This document shows positions 11,110-19,739 of a stretch of 64,000 bases of DNA, one piece after another. The position numbers and the translations under genes are program-made. Origin of the DNA: Polyangia bacterium (GTDB lineage Bacteria; Myxococcota_A; Polyangia; Nannocystales; Nannocystaceae); assembly GCA_030430565.1 (NCBI GenBank), contig JAUIKS010000001.1, positions 248,001-312,000 on the forward strand. Reading direction: 5' to 3'. A model generated the notes under the pieces. That model did not search any database, was not told the origin of the DNA, and worked only from the letters and a program-made list of their open reading frames with translations. Every line of letters begins with the position of its first letter. Within the stretch, counting starts at the first letter, position 1.

Positions 11110-13362
11110 ATGCTGATCCTCGCCGACCGAGCCCCCGAGGCCTGGCGCGAGGTCTGGCTCCGCTCGCCGCTGCCGCGGTCCGGGACGCTGATTCGCGCGG
11201 GGATCTCCGCGCTGTTGATCGTGATCGCGCTGGTGGCGATGCCGCCGGGGATTCCCTACTGGGCGACCTTGGCGGCGGCGGTGCTGGTGTTCGTGGTGTC
11301 ACCGCTGTTCCTCCGCAGCGCGCTCGCGCGCCTCGAGCAGCGCGTGCTCTCGGCGGACCGGGGAGCGGCTGGAGAGCTGCTTGCGAGCGTGCCCGACAGC
11401 CCGCTGGTCAAGCACTTCGCGCCGCTGGCGTGGTTGCCGCTGCAGCGCGGTCGACTGCACCTGCGGCGGGGCGACGGGGCCGAGGCCGACAAGGCGCTCA
11501 CCGAGATCAGCCGGCTCTCGGATCAGGGCCACAGCCCCGCGATGTTGGCGTTGCGCGCCCAGGCCCTGGTCGTCGCGGGCGAGTACTCGAAGGCGCGTCA
11601 GTTCCTCAACAAGCTGGAGTCCGACGACTCGCTTCGTCCGCTCGATCAGCTCGCGTTGGGCGTCACGCTCCTGCACACCCGCAACAAGCCCGACGAGGCG
11701 ATGCAGCAGCTCGAGGCCGCCCGGGCGTCCCTGGGCGGACATCCGCAGGTGTTGGCGGGTCTCGCGCTCGCGTATCACCGCAGCGGCGAAGCCGCGAAGG
11801 CGGCCGAGCTGCTCGAGCTCGCCGAGCAGGGCCTCGAGGAGGAAACGGTCCGCGACGAGGTCGCCGAAGATCTGGTGCGGCGGACCAAGAAAGCCCTGCG
11901 CGCGTTTCTCAAGACCGAGTCGAAGCGCAGCCGCAAGCGCGAGCGCCGGCGTCAGCAAGCAGAGGTCCAAGAGACGACTCCTGCGCCGATCGAGGATGAC
12001 GGCGACGCGGAGCCCGTTGCGAAGGTCGAGGCTGAAGTGGAGCCTGCGAAGGACGACACGAACGCGTCCGCAGCGGCGGCCGACCCGAGAGCAGCCGCTG
12101 ACGCGGAGACACAGCCCGAGCAGCCCGAGGAGAAACAGCGCGGCAAACGGCGCAAAAAGGACAAGGACAAGAAGAAGCCCCGGGGTCGCAAGGCTCGCAA
12201 GCAGCAGCGCCGCGCCGCGCGCAAGAAGCAGAAGGCCGAGGAGCGCGCACGGAAGCGAGCGGCGGAGGCCGCGAAGTCCGAGTCGACCGAGTCGACCGAG
12301 TCGACCGAGTCGGCTTCATTAGTGCAGCGAGCCACGACCACTCCGCCGAAGGCGGCCGCAAGCAAGAAAACGGATGAACCGAAATCGGCAGCGCCGGAGC
12401 CGGCGGAGCGCGAAGTTCGGACCGCCCCGAACGAGCCGAAGAAGACGCCGGCGCCGGAGCCGGCGAAGGGCGAAGCGCCGGCCGCCGATCGCTCGACAAC
12501 GGATGATACGCCGGAGAAGCCGCCAGTACTGACCTCCGCGGAGGCGCTCTCAGCCTCCCTGCTGGACGTACCGCCCGAGCCGGCGCCGATCGTTCGCGCC
12601 GCGCCGAAGCCGAAGCCGAAACCGGCGTCCACGAGCCGCAGCTTCACGGCGCCCCCAAAACCACCGAGCAAGCCGCCGGTTCTCACGAAGCCGAAGCCGA
12701 AGCCGAAGCCAGAGACCTCGAAACCGGCCACGCCGAAGCCTCCGCAGGCGGCGAGGTTGTTCGGGGCTCCTAGTCTGGGTCAACCCGCGAAGCCGACGCC
12801 AAGCACCACGAATAAGGCGCCCAGCTTCCCGAGCCTGAAGCTCCCAACGCGTCGCTCAGGCGCCAGCTCCGCGAGCAGCTCGGGGACTCGCTTTGCGCCG
12901 CCGAGCCTGCCAGTTCGGACGTCAACGCCGAAGGCGCCCGCAGCGAAGATCACGGCGCCCTCCCTGTCGAAGCCGAAGCCTGTGCTCTCGGCACCGGTGG
13001 CGCCGAAGGTCCCGACCGTGCCGAGCGCAGCTCCGAGCGCGGCGCCGAAGGTCGCCGTACCGAAGGTCACCGCACCAAAGATCACGGCGCCGAAGGTCAC
13101 CGCACCAAAAATCGTGGCGCCGACGATCGCGGCGCCGACGATCACGGCGCCGACGATCGCGGCGCCGACGATCGCGGCGCCGAGCATTTCGGCCAGCCCC
13201 CCGCGGATCCAGTCTCCGAGCGTACCGAGCGTACCGAGCGTGCCGTCGCTCAGCCCTCCGGCGGCCGCTCCTGGCGACGAGCTCGATGTCTTTGCAGCAG
13301 ACGGTTGGGATGATGCCTTCGACGATCTCGACCTGGACGCCCCGCCGCCCGCCGATCGCTGA
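11110..13362 (+). CDS. Membrane TPR protein with long Pro/Lys/Ala-rich tail
   Basis: A 750-residue protein. The ATG at 11110 gives MLILADRAPEAWREVW, then two membrane helices at about residues 32-75 (TLIRAGISALLIVIALV and ATLAAAVLVFVVSPLFL). Residues 85-270 are TPR-like (LHLRRGDGAEADKALTEISR and QALVVAGEYSKARQFLNKLE). From about 280 it becomes charged and low-complexity: KRSRKRERRRQ, STESTESTES, PKPKPKP, then repeated APKVTAPKI/APTIAAPTI pentads (about residues 650-700), ending acidic with FDDLDLDAPPP. The tail looks like an extended periplasmic or cytoplasmic linker. No enzymatic motif was found. It may be a scaffold. Confidence 0.8.
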   Translation: MLILADRAPEAWREVWLRSPLPRSGTLIRAGISALLIVIALVAMPPGIPYWATLAAAVLVFVVSPLFLRSALARLEQRVLSADRGAAGELLASVPDSPLVKHFAPLAWLPLQRGRLHLRRGDGAEADKALTEISRLSDQGHSPAMLALRAQALVVAGEYSKARQFLNKLESDDSLRPLDQLALGVTLLHTRNKPDEAMQQLEAARASLGGHPQVLAGLALAYHRSGEAAKAAELLELAEQGLEEETVRDEVAEDLVRRTKKALRAFLKTESKRSRKRERRRQQAEVQETTPAPIEDDGDAEPVAKVEAEVEPAKDDTNASAAAADPRAAADAETQPEQPEEKQRGKRRKKDKDKKKPRGRKARKQQRRAARKKQKAEERARKRAAEAAKSESTESTESTESASLVQRATTTPPKAAASKKTDEPKSAAPEPAEREVRTAPNEPKKTPAPEPAKGEAPAADRSTTDDTPEKPPVLTSAEALSASLLDVPPEPAPIVRAAPKPKPKPASTSRSFTAPPKPPSKPPVLTKPKPKPKPETSKPATPKPPQAARLFGAPSLGQPAKPTPSTTNKAPSFPSLKLPTRRSGASSASSSGTRFAPPSLPVRTSTPKAPAAKITAPSLSKPKPVLSAPVAPKVPTVPSAAPSAAPKVAVPKVTAPKITAPKVTAPKIVAPTIAAPTITAPTIAAPTIAAPSISASPPRIQSPSVPSVPSVPSLSPPAAAPGDELDVFAADGWDDAFDDLDLDAPPPADR

Positions 13363-13414
13363 GCGCGACATCGTGCGATAGTGCGCGGAGCGCTGGCGCG
13401 CGGAGGTGACGATC

Positions 13415-14440
13415 ATGACGATGTCGGAGGATCTTCTCTATCTCGCTCCCACGGACCTGAGCGCGCGTCGGGAGCCGCACCAGCGCTACGACGGCGACGG
13501 CTTCGGCGTTCACCTCAATCGCTTCGTCGAGTCCGACATCGAGCTGTTTCGCAGGGTCTATGAGGGCGTGAAGCGGGCCCACGCGCTGTGGCTCGATATC
13601 CGCGATCACGTCCTCGATGTCCCCTTCGCGGAGCTGCTGCGTCGCTACGCGCTCGGACAATTTCGCGAGCCGCGGTTCTTGCTCAACGTGCGCGCCATGG
13701 GTGCGGCGACCTACGAGCTCGGCGTCCCGCCGCGCGACGTTCGCGGCGCGCTGCACGATCTCCGCGGCGGCGCGCTGCTGGCCCTGATCGGCTACGCGGT
13801 CGCCGAGAGCAAGGGCCTGACCGTCTCCGACGATGAGACGCGGACGGCGGTGCTGCGCGCGCGCGACCACGCCCGGATCATGCGCAACGCGATCATCGAT
13901 CTCGACCCGGTGCGACGCGAGGTCGACGAGCACATCAAGAGCAGCTCGATGCGGGACATCGTCGCCAAGTGGGACGGCGCGATCTACCGGATGGGCGAGC
14001 GTCAGATCGCCGTCACCGTGGACAGCGAGTTTGACGGCAACGTCACGCACCACGACTCAGAGGCGGCCGCGCTCGACCGCGTGCTCTACAACCACGTCAA
14101 CAACGCGGCCCGCTTCACGGGGAACGACCGCGTGCGGATCACGGCGTTTCGCGTCAACGAGCAGCTGGTCCGCTGGGTCGTCGGGAACACGCTGCTGCCG
14201 GACCACAACTTCCAGCTGGTCAAGGCCTTCAACGGCGACCTCTCAAAGCTGTACCACGGGGGGTTCACGCGGGGCGGTCACGGGATCGGGCTGTCGCTGT
14301 GCGCCGAGATGGTCGCGGCGGCCTGCGGCGTCCCCGACCAGGAGGAGCTGCTCGAGTCGAAGTACGTCGGCGCCGAGGTTCGCGACCACCGCTACCTCGC
14401 GTGGTTTCACTGGCCCGTGTTCGCTCCGGGCGAGCACTAG
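13415..14440 (+). CDS. HATPase_c (histidine-kinase-like ATPase) domain protein
   Basis: A 341-residue protein. GGAGG at 13402-13406 sits 8 nt before ATG 13415, which selects this start over GTG 13406 and ATG 13421. The C-terminal half has the GHKL ATPase signatures: N-box NHVNNAARFTGND and G-box GGHGIGLSLCAEMV. The usual H-box for autophosphorylation is not obvious; RARDHARIMRNAIIDLD is the nearest candidate. There is no sensor, PAS, membrane or receiver segment. It may therefore be a soluble kinase fed by an unlinked sensor, or a GHKL ATPase that does not autophosphorylate. It is monocistronic and ends at a strong bidirectional hairpin. Confidence 0.8.
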   Translation: MTMSEDLLYLAPTDLSARREPHQRYDGDGFGVHLNRFVESDIELFRRVYEGVKRAHALWLDIRDHVLDVPFAELLRRYALGQFREPRFLLNVRAMGAATYELGVPPRDVRGALHDLRGGALLALIGYAVAESKGLTVSDDETRTAVLRARDHARIMRNAIIDLDPVRREVDEHIKSSSMRDIVAKWDGAIYRMGERQIAVTVDSEFDGNVTHHDSEAAALDRVLYNHVNNAARFTGNDRVRITAFRVNEQLVRWVVGNTLLPDHNFQLVKAFNGDLSKLYHGGFTRGGHGIGLSLCAEMVAAACGVPDQEELLESKYVGAEVRDHRYLAWFHWPVFAPGEH

Positions 14441-14495
14441 CAGTGAAAGACCTAGCGGGCTGCTAGGCGTGGCGAGCTCGCGGCGCAGAAAGTAC

Positions 14496-14528
14496 AAACG
14501 CCACGTCAGCGTCGCTGACGTGGCGTTT
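14496..14528. terminator. Bidirectional hairpin terminator, perfect 16-bp arms
   Basis: AAACGCCACGTCAGCG and its exact reverse complement CGCTGACGTGGCGTTT are separated by one base. AAA leads the stem and TTT closes it, so it can act on both strands. It lies between the convergent HATPase gene (stop 14440) and the P460-like gene (stop 14561). Confidence 0.8.
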
Positions 14529-14560
14529 GGGTTGGGGTCACGCGAACGTGACGGTCGCCG

Positions 14561-15145
14561 CTACCCGAGCGGGAACGGGACGGTCACGTAGTCGACGCCG
14601 GTGGAGTGGCAGCCGACGCAGCCGCCGAGGCCCTGGCCCTCCATGTTGACGGCGCCGTTTTGGTAGTCGTACCAGTACCAGCCGTTGCCGCCGTCGCTGT
14701 CGGCCTGGGTCTTGACGTAGACCGACCAGCCGATCGGGGTGACCATGTCGGCGTCGTAGAGCTCCTTGACCGCGGCGACGCCCTCGGGGTGCTCGGTGTT
14801 GTTGGCCGTGAGCGAGTCGGAGAGGGCCTGGTTGATGAAGATCTTTACGGGGCCGTGGGGGCTCGAGCCGGTGCTGGCATGCACCGCGCTCTCGGCGGGC
14901 CAGCCCGAGTAGTTCCCGTCCTCGAGCCAGGTGAGCAGCGCGGCGGGTTCGGTCGGGATAGCGCCGGGACAGCCAGCGCTGGTGCCGGGGCAGCCATCGG
15001 TCGCGCCGGGGCAGCCATCGGTGCTGCCGGGGCAGCCCGCGTCGGTCGCTTCGGTTTCGCCGTCACCACCGTCGCAGCCGCTGAGGGCGATGGGCGTGGC
15101 AGCGATCGCGGCCGCGGCGAGTACAGCTTCAAGGTTTTTCAGCAT
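14561..15145 (-). CDS. Cytochrome P460-like lipoprotein
   Basis: A 194-residue lipoprotein. The ATG at 15145 begins a signal peptide with lipobox ALSGC (MLKNLEAVLAAAAIAATPIALSGC in two parts). A mature Cys/Gly/Thr-rich linker follows, with four repeats of the type GCPGATD. The C-terminal domain contains VYVKTQADSDGGNGWYWYDY, then GGCVGCHSTGVDYV, a single CxxCH haem-c site about 15 residues from the end. This pattern (W-Y-W, then CxxCH, then DYV) is that of cytochrome P460 family proteins, which oxidise hydroxylamine or related small N compounds in the characterised members. It is divergent from a paralogous P460-like gene at 15372. The substrate is unknown. Confidence 0.75.
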   Translation of the reverse strand: MLKNLEAVLAAAAIAATPIALSGCDGGDGETEATDAGCPGSTDGCPGATDGCPGTSAGCPGAIPTEPAALLTWLEDGNYSGWPAESAVHASTGSSPHGPVKIFINQALSDSLTANNTEHPEGVAAVKELYDADMVTPIGWSVYVKTQADSDGGNGWYWYDYQNGAVNMEGQGLGGCVGCHSTGVDYVTVPFPLG

Positions 15146-15371
15146 GGGTAGTCTTCTCTGGGGGAATTTCGTTGGGTTGGGAAAATCTACGCGCGAACCG
15201 TTGACGGAACTGGTGCGGACCACCGTCCCGGACGCGAGTGCGACCCATGCTTACACAATGTGCGGCGGCGCGTAGACCCCCTATTGCAGGCCTTTTTTCC
15301 GTTTTTTGACGGCTTGGGGCGAAACCGCCCGGCGCCGTTGGCGGCGCGCCGTCGTCGTAGACTCGCACGCG

Positions 15372-15941
15372 ATGGTTCGGCTGGCGAAATTGCACCTTTC
15401 TTGCGTTGTGGGAATTTTCTCGGTCGCGCTGGCGGCGTGCGGCGACAGCGGCGGGAACGGGACCGACTCTGGATCGGACAGCGGCGGGGCCGAGATCGAT
15501 GAGGACGCGGTTATCGACGAGGTACTTGGGCTCGAGCAGGGCGGCTTCGTCACCGTCAACCGGTCGCCGCTCGAGAGCGTGCACGCTGCCGAGCGCGTCG
15601 ACATCTGGGCGCCCCCCAGCGCGACCGACCTGTACTTTCAGATCGATCCGCCGAACTACTCGCAGCCGGTGACCTTCCCCGTGGGGACGACGCTGATCAA
15701 GCGCCACTTCAGCGACGCGGGGGCGACCGCCGGCGACGGCTTCACGGTGATGCACAAGGGCCCGGCGGGCTACGCCCCGGAGACCGGCGACTGGTGGTGG
15801 GCGCGGCTCGCCGAGGACGGCTCGATCATCGTCAGCGGCGACGGGACCGGGGACACCGAGCTCTGCATCAACTGTCACAACCCCGCGAGCGCGGCCGACT
15901 ACGTCATGGGGATCGACGCCGCCGACCACAACGCGCCGTAG
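15372..15941 (+). CDS. Cytochrome P460-like lipoprotein
   Basis: A 189-residue lipoprotein. The ATG at 15372 gives a signal peptide ending in the lipobox ALAACG, then an acidic/Gly linker. The domain carries TGDWWWARLAEDG, then ELCINCHNPASAADYVMG (C165, C168, H169), which closely matches the P460-type C-terminal haem motif. It is divergent from the related gene at 14561-15145, with 226 bp between starts, so the pair could share a control region. The paralogues differ in linker type: Cys-Pro-Gly repeats in one, Ser/Gly/Asp here. An extracytoplasmic, lipid-anchored redox role is likely. Confidence 0.8.
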   Translation: MVRLAKLHLSCVVGIFSVALAACGDSGGNGTDSGSDSGGAEIDEDAVIDEVLGLEQGGFVTVNRSPLESVHAAERVDIWAPPSATDLYFQIDPPNYSQPVTFPVGTTLIKRHFSDAGATAGDGFTVMHKGPAGYAPETGDWWWARLAEDGSIIVSGDGTGDTELCINCHNPASAADYVMGIDAADHNAP

Positions 15942-15957
15942 GAGCTCGGCGGGCGCG

Positions 15958-16416
15958 TCAGTCGAGACACGGGCCCTCGTTGCACTCGAAGAACTCGAAG
16001 CAAGGCTCGGGGAGGACGAAGGCCCAGCCGTTGTCGGGCGTCTCTGGCTCAACGCACATGTCCGGGGGGGCCTCTTGCAGCGCGCTCAGGCACGCGCTGA
16101 ACAGCTCCTCCGTCTTGGTCGGGTCCTCGCAGGCGTCGCGCGTCAGGCCGAAGGAGCAGGCGTTGCGCGAGCGGCCGAGGCTGTTGGTCGTCGCGCCGTC
16201 TTGGTAGTACCAGCCGCACTCGCTCGCGTCGCCGGTGTCCTTGCCGTCGCCGCAGCCGCAGGCGAGCTCGCAGGCGAGCTCGGCGGTCTGCTCGCAGGTG
16301 GTCTTGTCGCCGTCGCCGTCGCCGTCGCCGTCGCAGGCGAGCGCGGGGGCGAGCAGCAGCAGCAGGCCGAGCGCCGAGGGGAGCCTCGAGGGGAATTTCG
16401 TGCGTTCGCCGGTCAC
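15958..16416 (-). CDS. Small Cys-rich lipoprotein
   Basis: A 152-residue protein. GTG 16416 is chosen because it opens a signal peptide (RLPSALGLLLLLAPALAC) with lipobox ALAC followed by DGDGDGDGDK. The mature part has 13 or so cysteines in pairs (ELACELACGCG), suggesting disulfide-stabilised extracellular structure. I do not recognise the family. It is convergent with the P460-like gene (16-bp gap) and divergent from the gene at 16539. Confidence 0.7.
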   Translation of the reverse strand: MTGERTKFPSRLPSALGLLLLLAPALACDGDGDGDGDKTTCEQTAELACELACGCGDGKDTGDASECGWYYQDGATTNSLGRSRNACSFGLTRDACEDPTKTEELFSACLSALQEAPPDMCVEPETPDNGWAFVLPEPCFEFFECNEGPCLD

Positions 16417-16538
16417 GCCGCGATTGTAGCCGTCACACGCGCCAGCGCGCGGCCTTCGTCGGCATGACGGCGCGCGCGCGTGGATACGCGCCGCGGTGGG
16501 AGTACAAGGTGTCTGTCTGGCCAGGTTATGATCTCGCC

Positions 16539-17768
16539 ATGACTGCACCCTCGTTCGCGCCCATGCGTCGCCGCGCCTTCGGACGGCTCTCGGTCGGAGC
16601 CGCGCTCTTGCTCAGCGCGGCGCCGCGCTCGGCTCGCGCGTGCCTCTGGGACACCGACACCCTCGAGGCGGAGACCCGCGGCGTGCCCGACGCGGTCGTC
16701 ACGATCCTCGGCGCCTACGGGCGCAACCCCGACAAGTACTACGAGATGCGGCGTGATCGCGTGCAGGCGGCGCTGGCCGAGCGACCTGATGACCTGGCCG
16801 GCTACGACGACGTCGCGGTCGCCTGCGATCGCCTCGGGCAGCACGACGACGCGATCTCGTGGATGGAGAAGAAGGCCGAGGCGCTCGCGCGGCTCAAGAC
16901 GCCGGCGCGCGGCGGCGACACGCCCGATCACTGGTACCGTTACCACGCGAACCTCGGCACGTTTCACGCGCACCGCTGGCTCAAGCGCGCGGACCGGTGG
17001 GAGCAGGTCGAGGAGCTCGAGCGCGCGCGGGCGAAGATCGCCGAGGCGATCGAGGAGAACCCCAAGGCGCACTTCGGCCGCGAGCGCTACCAGCTGCGCG
17101 TCCTCGAGTGGCTGGTCGCGCGCCCCGAGCTCGAGAAGACCCCGAGCTTTCTCGAGATCGAGGAGGGCGCGCTGATGAACCGCAGCGACCGCGGCTACCT
17201 GGCCGAGCACGGGCTCACCGACGCGGTCGAGGGGCTGTGCGGGCTGATCACGCTGGGCGCGGCGTGGCGCAGCTTCGACGTCACCGCCGCGCTCGCCCGG
17301 GTGCTCGCGGCCGACGGCCGGCAGTCCGTCGCGGAGCTGGCGAGCCTGCGCTGCTTCGAGATCTTGGAGTCCGGCGGTCAGTCGCTCGTCAAGGGCATGC
17401 CGACGGATCCCGAGGCGCTGCGCGGCTTTTTGCCCCGCGGCATCGGCACGACCACCGAGGCGCGCTACCTCGAGCTGCGCGCGAAGGCGAAGGCGTGGCG
17501 CGAGCGCCGGGACGCCTACGCGCGCGCGCGCCTCGACCGGGGCGAGCACCCCGACACGCATAAAGACTTCTGGGCCGGTTTCAACAAGGGCGAGCACAGC
17601 CGCATGAGCCTCGCCGAGCTCGGCCTCAAGGATGGTCTGCTGGCGCGCGCGCGCGGCTGCGCCTGCAGCTCCAGCGCGAGCGAGGCGGCGAGCCCAGGGC
17701 GCGGCGGCGCGGCGGCGCTCGCGGTGGCCGCGGCGCTGCTGCTCGGGCTCCGCCGGCGAAGAAGATGA
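16539..17768 (+). CDS. Secreted helical protein with MYXO-CTERM anchor
   Basis: A 409-residue protein. The ATG at 16539 leads into a twin-arginine-like signal (MRRRAFGRLSVGAALLLSAA, cleavage near SARAC); ATG 16563 is an alternative start. Residues 40-200 are TPR-like helices (DDVAVACDRLGQHDDAISWMEKKAEALAR split over two helices). The C-terminus shows ARGCACSSS, a hydrophobic helix (AAALAVAAALLLGL) and RRRRR, i.e. a MYXO-CTERM sorting signal. The family is not otherwise recognised. The repeated helical hairpins and anchoring suggest a protein-interaction role at the envelope. Confidence 0.8.
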   Translation: MTAPSFAPMRRRAFGRLSVGAALLLSAAPRSARACLWDTDTLEAETRGVPDAVVTILGAYGRNPDKYYEMRRDRVQAALAERPDDLAGYDDVAVACDRLGQHDDAISWMEKKAEALARLKTPARGGDTPDHWYRYHANLGTFHAHRWLKRADRWEQVEELERARAKIAEAIEENPKAHFGRERYQLRVLEWLVARPELEKTPSFLEIEEGALMNRSDRGYLAEHGLTDAVEGLCGLITLGAAWRSFDVTAALARVLAADGRQSVAELASLRCFEILESGGQSLVKGMPTDPEALRGFLPRGIGTTTEARYLELRAKAKAWRERRDAYARARLDRGEHPDTHKDFWAGFNKGEHSRMSLAELGLKDGLLARARGCACSSSASEAASPGRGGAAALAVAAALLLGLRRRRR

Positions 17769-17857
17769 CCAAAAAGACATAAAAACCGCGCGGGCGCGGG
17801 GGCCGGCGCCGGATTTTGGCCTATCGGTGAAATTAAATCCCGGCGGTCGGGACTCTC

Positions 17858-17863
17858 TACAAT
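17858..17863 (+). promoter_or_regulatory. Possible -10 element upstream of the kelch gene
   Basis: TACAAT lies about 48 bp before the GTG at 17911 in a locally AT-richer stretch. A poor -35 (TTAAAT) is 19 bp upstream. This is suggestive only. Confidence 0.25.
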
Positions 17864-17910
17864 GAGATCGGGCGCGTCGCGCCTGTCCCTTAGTAGTGAG
17901 GAGCTTCACC

Positions 17911-19701
17911 GTGCATATCTCGAGACTTGGAGCGCTCGCGGCGCTCGCCTTCTTCAGCCTGCCAATGACCATCGCCTCCGCGCTCCCGGCGTGGAGCAGC
18001 GCCGCCGACCACCCCTACGAGGTCAGCCAGCGCGTCGTGATCGCGGGCGACGACGGGCTCATCTATTTGTTCGGCGGCTGGGACAACAACAACACCGGCC
18101 TGGAGCGCGCGTACTCCTTCGACCCCGACAACGACACCTACACGCAGCTCGCCGACGTGCCGAACCCCGTGCGCGGCGCCTGCGGCTCGACGCTCGATGA
18201 CGGCCGCGTCATCGTGCTCGGCGGGTACAACGGCGGGCACGTCGACGCGGTGCAGATCTACGACCCGACCGACGACACCTGGACGCAGGGCGCGACGCGC
18301 TCGTCGGGCTGGGAGTGCGCGGCCGTCACGGACGCGAGCGGCTTGGTGCACCTCTTCGGCGGCGAGGGCTCGCCGACGAACTACGGCGTCTACGACCCCG
18401 ACCTCGACACCTGGACCGATCAGCCCGTGATGCCGAACTCGCGCAAGCATCACGGCGCGGCCGCGGGCAACGACGGGCGCCTCTACGTGTTCGGCGGCTC
18501 CAACTCGCTGACGACGCTCGACATCTTCGACACCGACAACAACACCTGGACCAACGGCGCCACGCTGCCGAGCGGGAACACCGCGTTCGCCTGGGCGTCC
18601 CACGACAACCTCATCTACGTGATCGGCGGCTCGACCGCGAACGGCAACAACGCGGCGCCCTACTTCGACAGCGTGTGGATCTACGATCTCGATCAGGACG
18701 CGTGGGTGGTCGACGCCGAGGTCTTGGTGAAGGCCGTGCGCGAGGCCAACGCGGACATCGACACCGATGGGGTCATCCGGGTGTTCGGTGGGAGCGACGG
18801 CAACCGCGTCGTCGACCATCAGATCTCCGTCGCCGACGATGACCTCGACGACGACGGCGTCGTCAACGCCGACGACAACTGCCCCAACGACGCGAACGAC
18901 CAGCAGGAGGACGGGGACGAGGACGGCGTGGGCGACGTCTGTGATGTCTGCCCCGACGATCCTGACGACGACATCGACGGAGACTCGCTGTGCGCCGACG
19001 TCGACAACTGCCCCAACGACGCGAACGACCAGCAGGAGGACGGGGACGAGGACGGCGTGGGCGACGTCTGCGATGTCTGCCCGGAGGACCCCGGCAACGA
19101 CGACGACCAGGACAACATCTGCGCCGCCGACGACAACTGCCCGGACGCCGCCAACGAGTCGCAGGACGACGACGACGAAGACGGCCTGGGCAACGAGTGC
19201 GACGTGTGCCCCGATGATCCCGGCAACGACCCCGACATGGACATGGTCTGCGCGGGCGTCGACAACTGCCCGATGGATCCAAACCCGGGGCAGCTGGACA
19301 CGGACATGGACGGGGTGGGCGACGCCTGCGACGACGACCCGGGCGCGACCACGGGCGGCACGGACGGGACGACGACAGGTGACCCAATGACCAGCACGAC
19401 CGACGACTCGGGCACGACCGATGACTCGGGGACGACGGACGACTCGGGGACGGGCGGCTCGGACGGCGGCTCAGACGGCGATCCGAGCGCGGGCACCACG
19501 AGCACGTCGGCGGGCCCGGGCAGCACCGGCGGGGACGAGAGCGACGGCGACACCACGGACTCGGAGACCGACACGGACACGGGCACCGCCGGCGCTGCGG
19601 ACGAGGGCTGCGGCTGCCAGGCAGACCGCCGCGGCGACTCGCCGCTGACCGCCTTCGCGCTGCTGACCCTCGCGGGCCTGCTGCGTCGGCGTAGGCGGTA
19701 G
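17911..19701 (+). CDS. Kelch-repeat protein with TSP3 repeats and MYXO-CTERM
   Basis: A 596-residue secreted protein. GTG 17911 is preferred over GTG 17896 because GAGGAG lies 7 nt upstream. A signal peptide (LGALAALAFFSLPMTIASA) is followed by about five kelch-type beta-propeller blades (residues 35-300; LIYLFGGWD, VIVLGGYN, LYVFGGSN, LIYVIGGS, VIRVFGGSD). Next come thrombospondin type-3-like calcium repeats (DNCPNDANDQQEDGDEDGVG and variants, residues 310-470), a Ser/Thr/Gly/Asp linker with DDSGTT repeats, then ADEGCGCQ, a helix and RRRRR. It is a cell-surface, probably carbohydrate- or protein-binding protein. Two TSP3 segments are identical over 68 bp. Confidence 0.88.
   Translation: MHISRLGALAALAFFSLPMTIASALPAWSSAADHPYEVSQRVVIAGDDGLIYLFGGWDNNNTGLERAYSFDPDNDTYTQLADVPNPVRGACGSTLDDGRVIVLGGYNGGHVDAVQIYDPTDDTWTQGATRSSGWECAAVTDASGLVHLFGGEGSPTNYGVYDPDLDTWTDQPVMPNSRKHHGAAAGNDGRLYVFGGSNSLTTLDIFDTDNNTWTNGATLPSGNTAFAWASHDNLIYVIGGSTANGNNAAPYFDSVWIYDLDQDAWVVDAEVLVKAVREANADIDTDGVIRVFGGSDGNRVVDHQISVADDDLDDDGVVNADDNCPNDANDQQEDGDEDGVGDVCDVCPDDPDDDIDGDSLCADVDNCPNDANDQQEDGDEDGVGDVCDVCPEDPGNDDDQDNICAADDNCPDAANESQDDDDEDGLGNECDVCPDDPGNDPDMDMVCAGVDNCPMDPNPGQLDTDMDGVGDACDDDPGATTGGTDGTTTGDPMTSTTDDSGTTDDSGTTDDSGTGGSDGGSDGDPSAGTTSTSAGPGSTGGDESDGDTTDSETDTDTGTAGAADEGCGCQADRRGDSPLTAFALLTLAGLLRRRRR
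18874..19070 (+). repeat. Direct repeat of 68 identical bp (TSP3 units)
   Basis: 18874-18941 and 19003-19070 are identical, offset 129 bp (43 codons), inside the kelch/TSP3 gene. The identity covers synonymous positions, so the duplication or gene conversion is recent. Confidence 0.85.
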
Positions 19702-19717
19702 CGCGCGACGGAGTCGG

Positions 19718-19738
19718 CGAGCGCTCGGCGAGCGCTCG
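19718..19738. terminator. Small bidirectional hairpin between convergent genes
   Basis: CGAGCGCTC, loop GGC, GAGCGCTCG: a 9-bp perfect GC-rich stem between the stop of the kelch gene (19701) and the stop of the minus-strand gene (19740). There is no clear T-run on either side. Confidence 0.45.
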
Positions 19739-19739
19739 C

